NCBI GenBank assembly: GCA_007116205.1
Contig: SKIY01000007.1
Coordinates: 1-7,383, forward strand
Direction: 5' to 3'
DNA from: Candidatus Izemoplasma sp.
Lineage (GTDB): Bacteria > Bacillota_I > Bacilli_A > Izemoplasmatales > Izemoplasmataceae
DNA length: 7,383 nucleotides
How positions within the stretch are numbered: position 1 is the stretch's first letter; each line of letters begins with the position of its first letter. The translations under genes were made by a program, and so were the position numbers. Of the stretch, positions 5,909 through 7,383 are shown piece by piece. Below the pieces are notes generated by a model. That model saw only the letters and a list, made by a program, of their open reading frames with translations, did not search any database and was not told where the DNA came from.

Positions 5909-6274
5909 ATGGCATCAAAACATGAAGACGTTGGAATAGATGTGAACCGTACACCAATGCATTCACAATTAAAACGTGGCATTGTTGAAATGTTGGTTTT
6001 AAAAGTGGTCTCAGATCAAGCACAATCAAGTTTTGAAGTCATCGAGGCGCTCTCATCAAATCTTTCGGTAAGTGAGAACACGGTGTATCCGATTTTGCGG
6101 CGGTTAAGAAAACAAGGCTATTTTGAAACCCATTCTGAGCCATCACCAGTTGGGGCTCCGAAAAAAGTTTATCAAATTACTGATCGCGGGTCAGAGAAAT
6201 TATCAGTTTTTTTAAGGGATTGGAAAGTTTTTTTGAAACAGGTATTAAATATATTAGGAGGCGATGAAGCATGA
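5909..6274 (+). CDS. PadR-family transcriptional regulator
   Basis: This 121-residue protein is a winged-helix DNA-binding protein of the short PadR class. Seen: the opening helix QLKRGIVEMLVLKVVSD (20-36), the recognition region SENTVYPILRRLRKQGYF (55-72), the wing VGAPKKVYQIT (81-91), and a C-terminal helix (about 94-116) that serves for dimer formation in the family. The usual S-Y-G-Y-E element after helix 1 reads SSFEV here. Start: ATG 5909 has an excellent AAGGAGGT site; the Met at residue 17, where many family members begin, has none, so the protein carries a short polar extension of about 17 residues. It is cotranscribed with, and overlaps by 4 bases, a DUF1700/HAAS membrane protein gene, a recurrent partnership for PadR proteins. 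Two 15-base dyads in its promoter suggest autorepression. The signal it senses is unknown. Confidence 0.92.
   Translation: MASKHEDVGIDVNRTPMHSQLKRGIVEMLVLKVVSDQAQSSFEVIEALSSNLSVSENTVYPILRRLRKQGYFETHSEPSPVGAPKKVYQITDRGSEKLSVFLRDWKVFLKQVLNILGGDEA
6256..6261 (+). promoter_or_regulatory. Ribosome binding site of the HAAS membrane protein gene
   Basis: AGGAGG inside the end of padR, 9 bases before ATG 6271, gives the downstream gene its own strong initiation in addition to the ATGA overlap. Confidence 0.75.
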
Positions 6275-7368
6275 AAAAGTATTTAAGTCAATTAGAAAAC
6301 ACGTTGGCAAAATTTGCGATGACTAAAGAAGAACGGAAAGAAATTTTACAAGACTACGAAGAGATGTATCGAGATGCTTTAGATAAAGGGTTGAGTGAAG
6401 CTGAAGTAGAAGCGAAACTCGGCGATGAAAAAGCGGTTGAACAGGCATTAAAACACGATTTTAAGTTAATACCCAAGGTGAAAAATGGTGAAAAGTATAT
6501 TGCACTTAGTCCGTTTATAGCGCTTATTATCTTTTTTGTTTCTGGATATGTATGGGGGGCTTGGCACCCAGCATGGATGGCTTTTTTATTGATTCCTTTA
6601 ACAGCAATCTTTATTGAGGGATTAAATAAAGGATTCCGTTTTAAATTAACGGCTATGATGCCTTTTCTCGCGGTGATTACCTTTATTTTATTAGGGTTTT
6701 TGTTTAATGCTTGGCACCCAGCATGGCTTGTCTTTTTGCTCATTCCTGTCATCGGGATGCTTGAATCTGGAGATGAGATTTTAAGAGAAAAATTAACCGG
6801 ATTAAGCTTTTTCGTGGGTGTGATGATTTTTGTAATTGTTGGGTATTTTACTGGCGTATATACACCAACATGGTTATTTATGTTATTGCCGCTATTTTTT
6901 AGTTTGTTTGAGGCGAAACATGAAACGTACCGGTTACGGATGTTGTTGAGTTTAGTGGTGTCGATTGGACTGTATTTATATTTAGGATATTTTGTTACAA
7001 ACTGGATTTTAGCATTACTGGCATTTACGATTTATGTAACAATGGGATTATTGTATGGAAAAATAACGATTGTCGCGGATTATGATGGACCACATGCGAC
7101 GCTTTTAAAACTAACTTTTGTGGCAAGTATTGTAGCGTTTTTAGTGGTTGGGTATTTCTTTAGTGCTTTTGCGGTGAGTTGGTTATTTATTTTGGTTACA
7201 CCGACGCTAGCCGTATTGATAAATGAAAAACGGCGGCGACTTAGTGGTATTTCTCCATTTGTTGCGGTGACGGCTTTTATTTTACTTGGGGTTTATTTTG
7301 AAATATGGTATATTGCATGGCTCGTCTTTTTGATTATTCCAATGATTGCGATTATTGAAGACCGTTAA
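6271..7368 (+). CDS. DUF1700/HAAS-domain membrane protein with six two-helix repeats
   Basis: The 365-residue product has two parts. Residues 1-64 (opening MKKYLSQLENTLAKFAMTKE, then EILQDYEEMYRDALDKG, LSEAEVEAKLGD) form the helical DUF1700/HAAS domain, found in proteins paired with PadR regulators. Residues about 79-365 are six tandem copies of a module of 40-45 residues: hydrophobic helix, G-Y/F turn, W-H-P-A-W-like loop, second helix ending L-x-IP, and a charged Lys/Arg/Glu linker. Anchor tryptophans are 102, 152, 201, 245, 304 and 350. WHPAW is exact in repeats 1 and 2, YTPTW in 3, FVTNW in the degenerate 4, FAVSW in 5 and WYIAW in 6. Twelve membrane helices are expected, with basic linkers and the HAAS domain inside and the Trp loops outside (positive-inside rule). 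No enzyme motif is seen. It may relay a membrane or envelope signal to PadR through the HAAS domain (inference). It ends intact, 15 bases before the window edge. Confidence 0.88.
   Translation: MKKYLSQLENTLAKFAMTKEERKEILQDYEEMYRDALDKGLSEAEVEAKLGDEKAVEQALKHDFKLIPKVKNGEKYIALSPFIALIIFFVSGYVWGAWHPAWMAFLLIPLTAIFIEGLNKGFRFKLTAMMPFLAVITFILLGFLFNAWHPAWLVFLLIPVIGMLESGDEILREKLTGLSFFVGVMIFVIVGYFTGVYTPTWLFMLLPLFFSLFEAKHETYRLRMLLSLVVSIGLYLYLGYFVTNWILALLAFTIYVTMGLLYGKITIVADYDGPHATLLKLTFVASIVAFLVVGYFFSAFAVSWLFILVTPTLAVLINEKRRRLSGISPFVAVTAFILLGVYFEIWYIAWLVFLIIPMIAIIEDR
6559..6726 (+). repeat. Two identical 18-base copies inside the HAAS gene (repeats 1 and 2)
   Basis: GCTTGGCACCCAGCATGG occurs at 6559-6576 and 6709-6726, exactly 150 bases (50 codons) apart and in the same frame, encoding AWHPAW both times. 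Identity at silent positions points to a recent duplication or gene conversion between the first two modules. Confidence 0.8.
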
Positions 7369-7373
7369 GAAAA

Positions 7374-7383
7374 CCAATATTGG
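7374..7383 (+). terminator. Possible terminator hairpin cut by the window edge
   Basis: The palindrome CCAATATTGG follows an A run (7370-7373) 5 bases after the stop codon. If the sequence continues with T it would complete a hairpin and T tract like the three other terminators here; the end is not visible. Confidence 0.35.

Noticed and set aside
5957..5959. ATG at 5957 (Met17) as the padR start
   Set aside because: No ribosome binding site before it, while ATG 5909 has an excellent AAGGAGGT with good spacing.
6354..6752. Minus-strand frame of 132 codons inside the HAAS gene
   Set aside because: Its apparent repeats (SHAGCQA-like) are just the antisense of the WHPAW repeat; no ribosome binding site.
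1..7383. Mycoplasma-type code with TGA as Trp
   Set aside because: TGA ends three genes, two of them in tight ATGA overlaps, and all Trp codons seen are TGG.
1..7383. CRISPR array, tRNA or rRNA gene, insertion sequence
   Set aside because: No regularly spaced repeats with unique spacers, no cloverleaf or rRNA-like segment, and no transposase or terminal inverted repeats were seen.

Overview
The window reads as a chromosomal segment of a low-GC, Gram-positive-type bacterium (Bacillota or the neighbouring standard-code Mollicutes relatives such as the Acholeplasma/Izemoplasma/Haloplasma group; the exact lineage is a guess). Reasons: AT-rich DNA, strong AAGGAGG-type ribosome binding sites, sigma-A-like TTGACT/TATACT promoters, a lipobox-anchored substrate-binding protein, and a Firmicutes-type Ntdp. 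TGA is a real stop here (it ends queG, the permease and the padR gene) and Trp is written TGG, so the code is standard and Mycoplasma/Spiroplasma are excluded. All genes lie on the + strand and intergenic gaps are short; no gap exceeds about 130 bases.

Region 1 (1-1219): the 3' part of queG (epoxyqueuosine reductase, cut by the left window edge), then trmL (tRNA 2'-O-methyltransferase, 4-base overlap) and a 44-residue single-span membrane protein gene with its own good ribosome binding site. QueG and TrmL both act on the wobble position 34 of tRNA anticodons.

Region 2 (1220-1830): an ntdp/DUF402 nucleoside tri- and diphosphatase gene with its own extended -10 promoter and a terminator folded over its stop codon.

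Region 3 (1831-5347): a three-gene ferric-iron-type ABC importer operon: FutA/FbpA-like lipoprotein with the iron-binding tyrosines in place, a fused two-domain FbpB-type permease, and a short FbpC-type ATPase that starts at TTG. It has a near-consensus promoter bracketed by a 16-base direct repeat, and a strong terminator.

Region 4 (5348-5837): a monocistronic GNAT acetyltransferase gene with promoter and a perfect 9-bp terminator hairpin.

Region 5 (5838-7383): a PadR-family repressor gene and, overlapping it by 4 bases, a 365-residue membrane protein with an N-terminal DUF1700/HAAS domain followed by six tandem copies of a two-helix membrane module carrying a WHPAW-type turn. Two 15-base inverted repeats sit on the -35 and start-site regions of their shared promoter, 32 bp apart, which looks like an autorepressed regulator/membrane-sensor pair. 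This is the most unusual part of the window.
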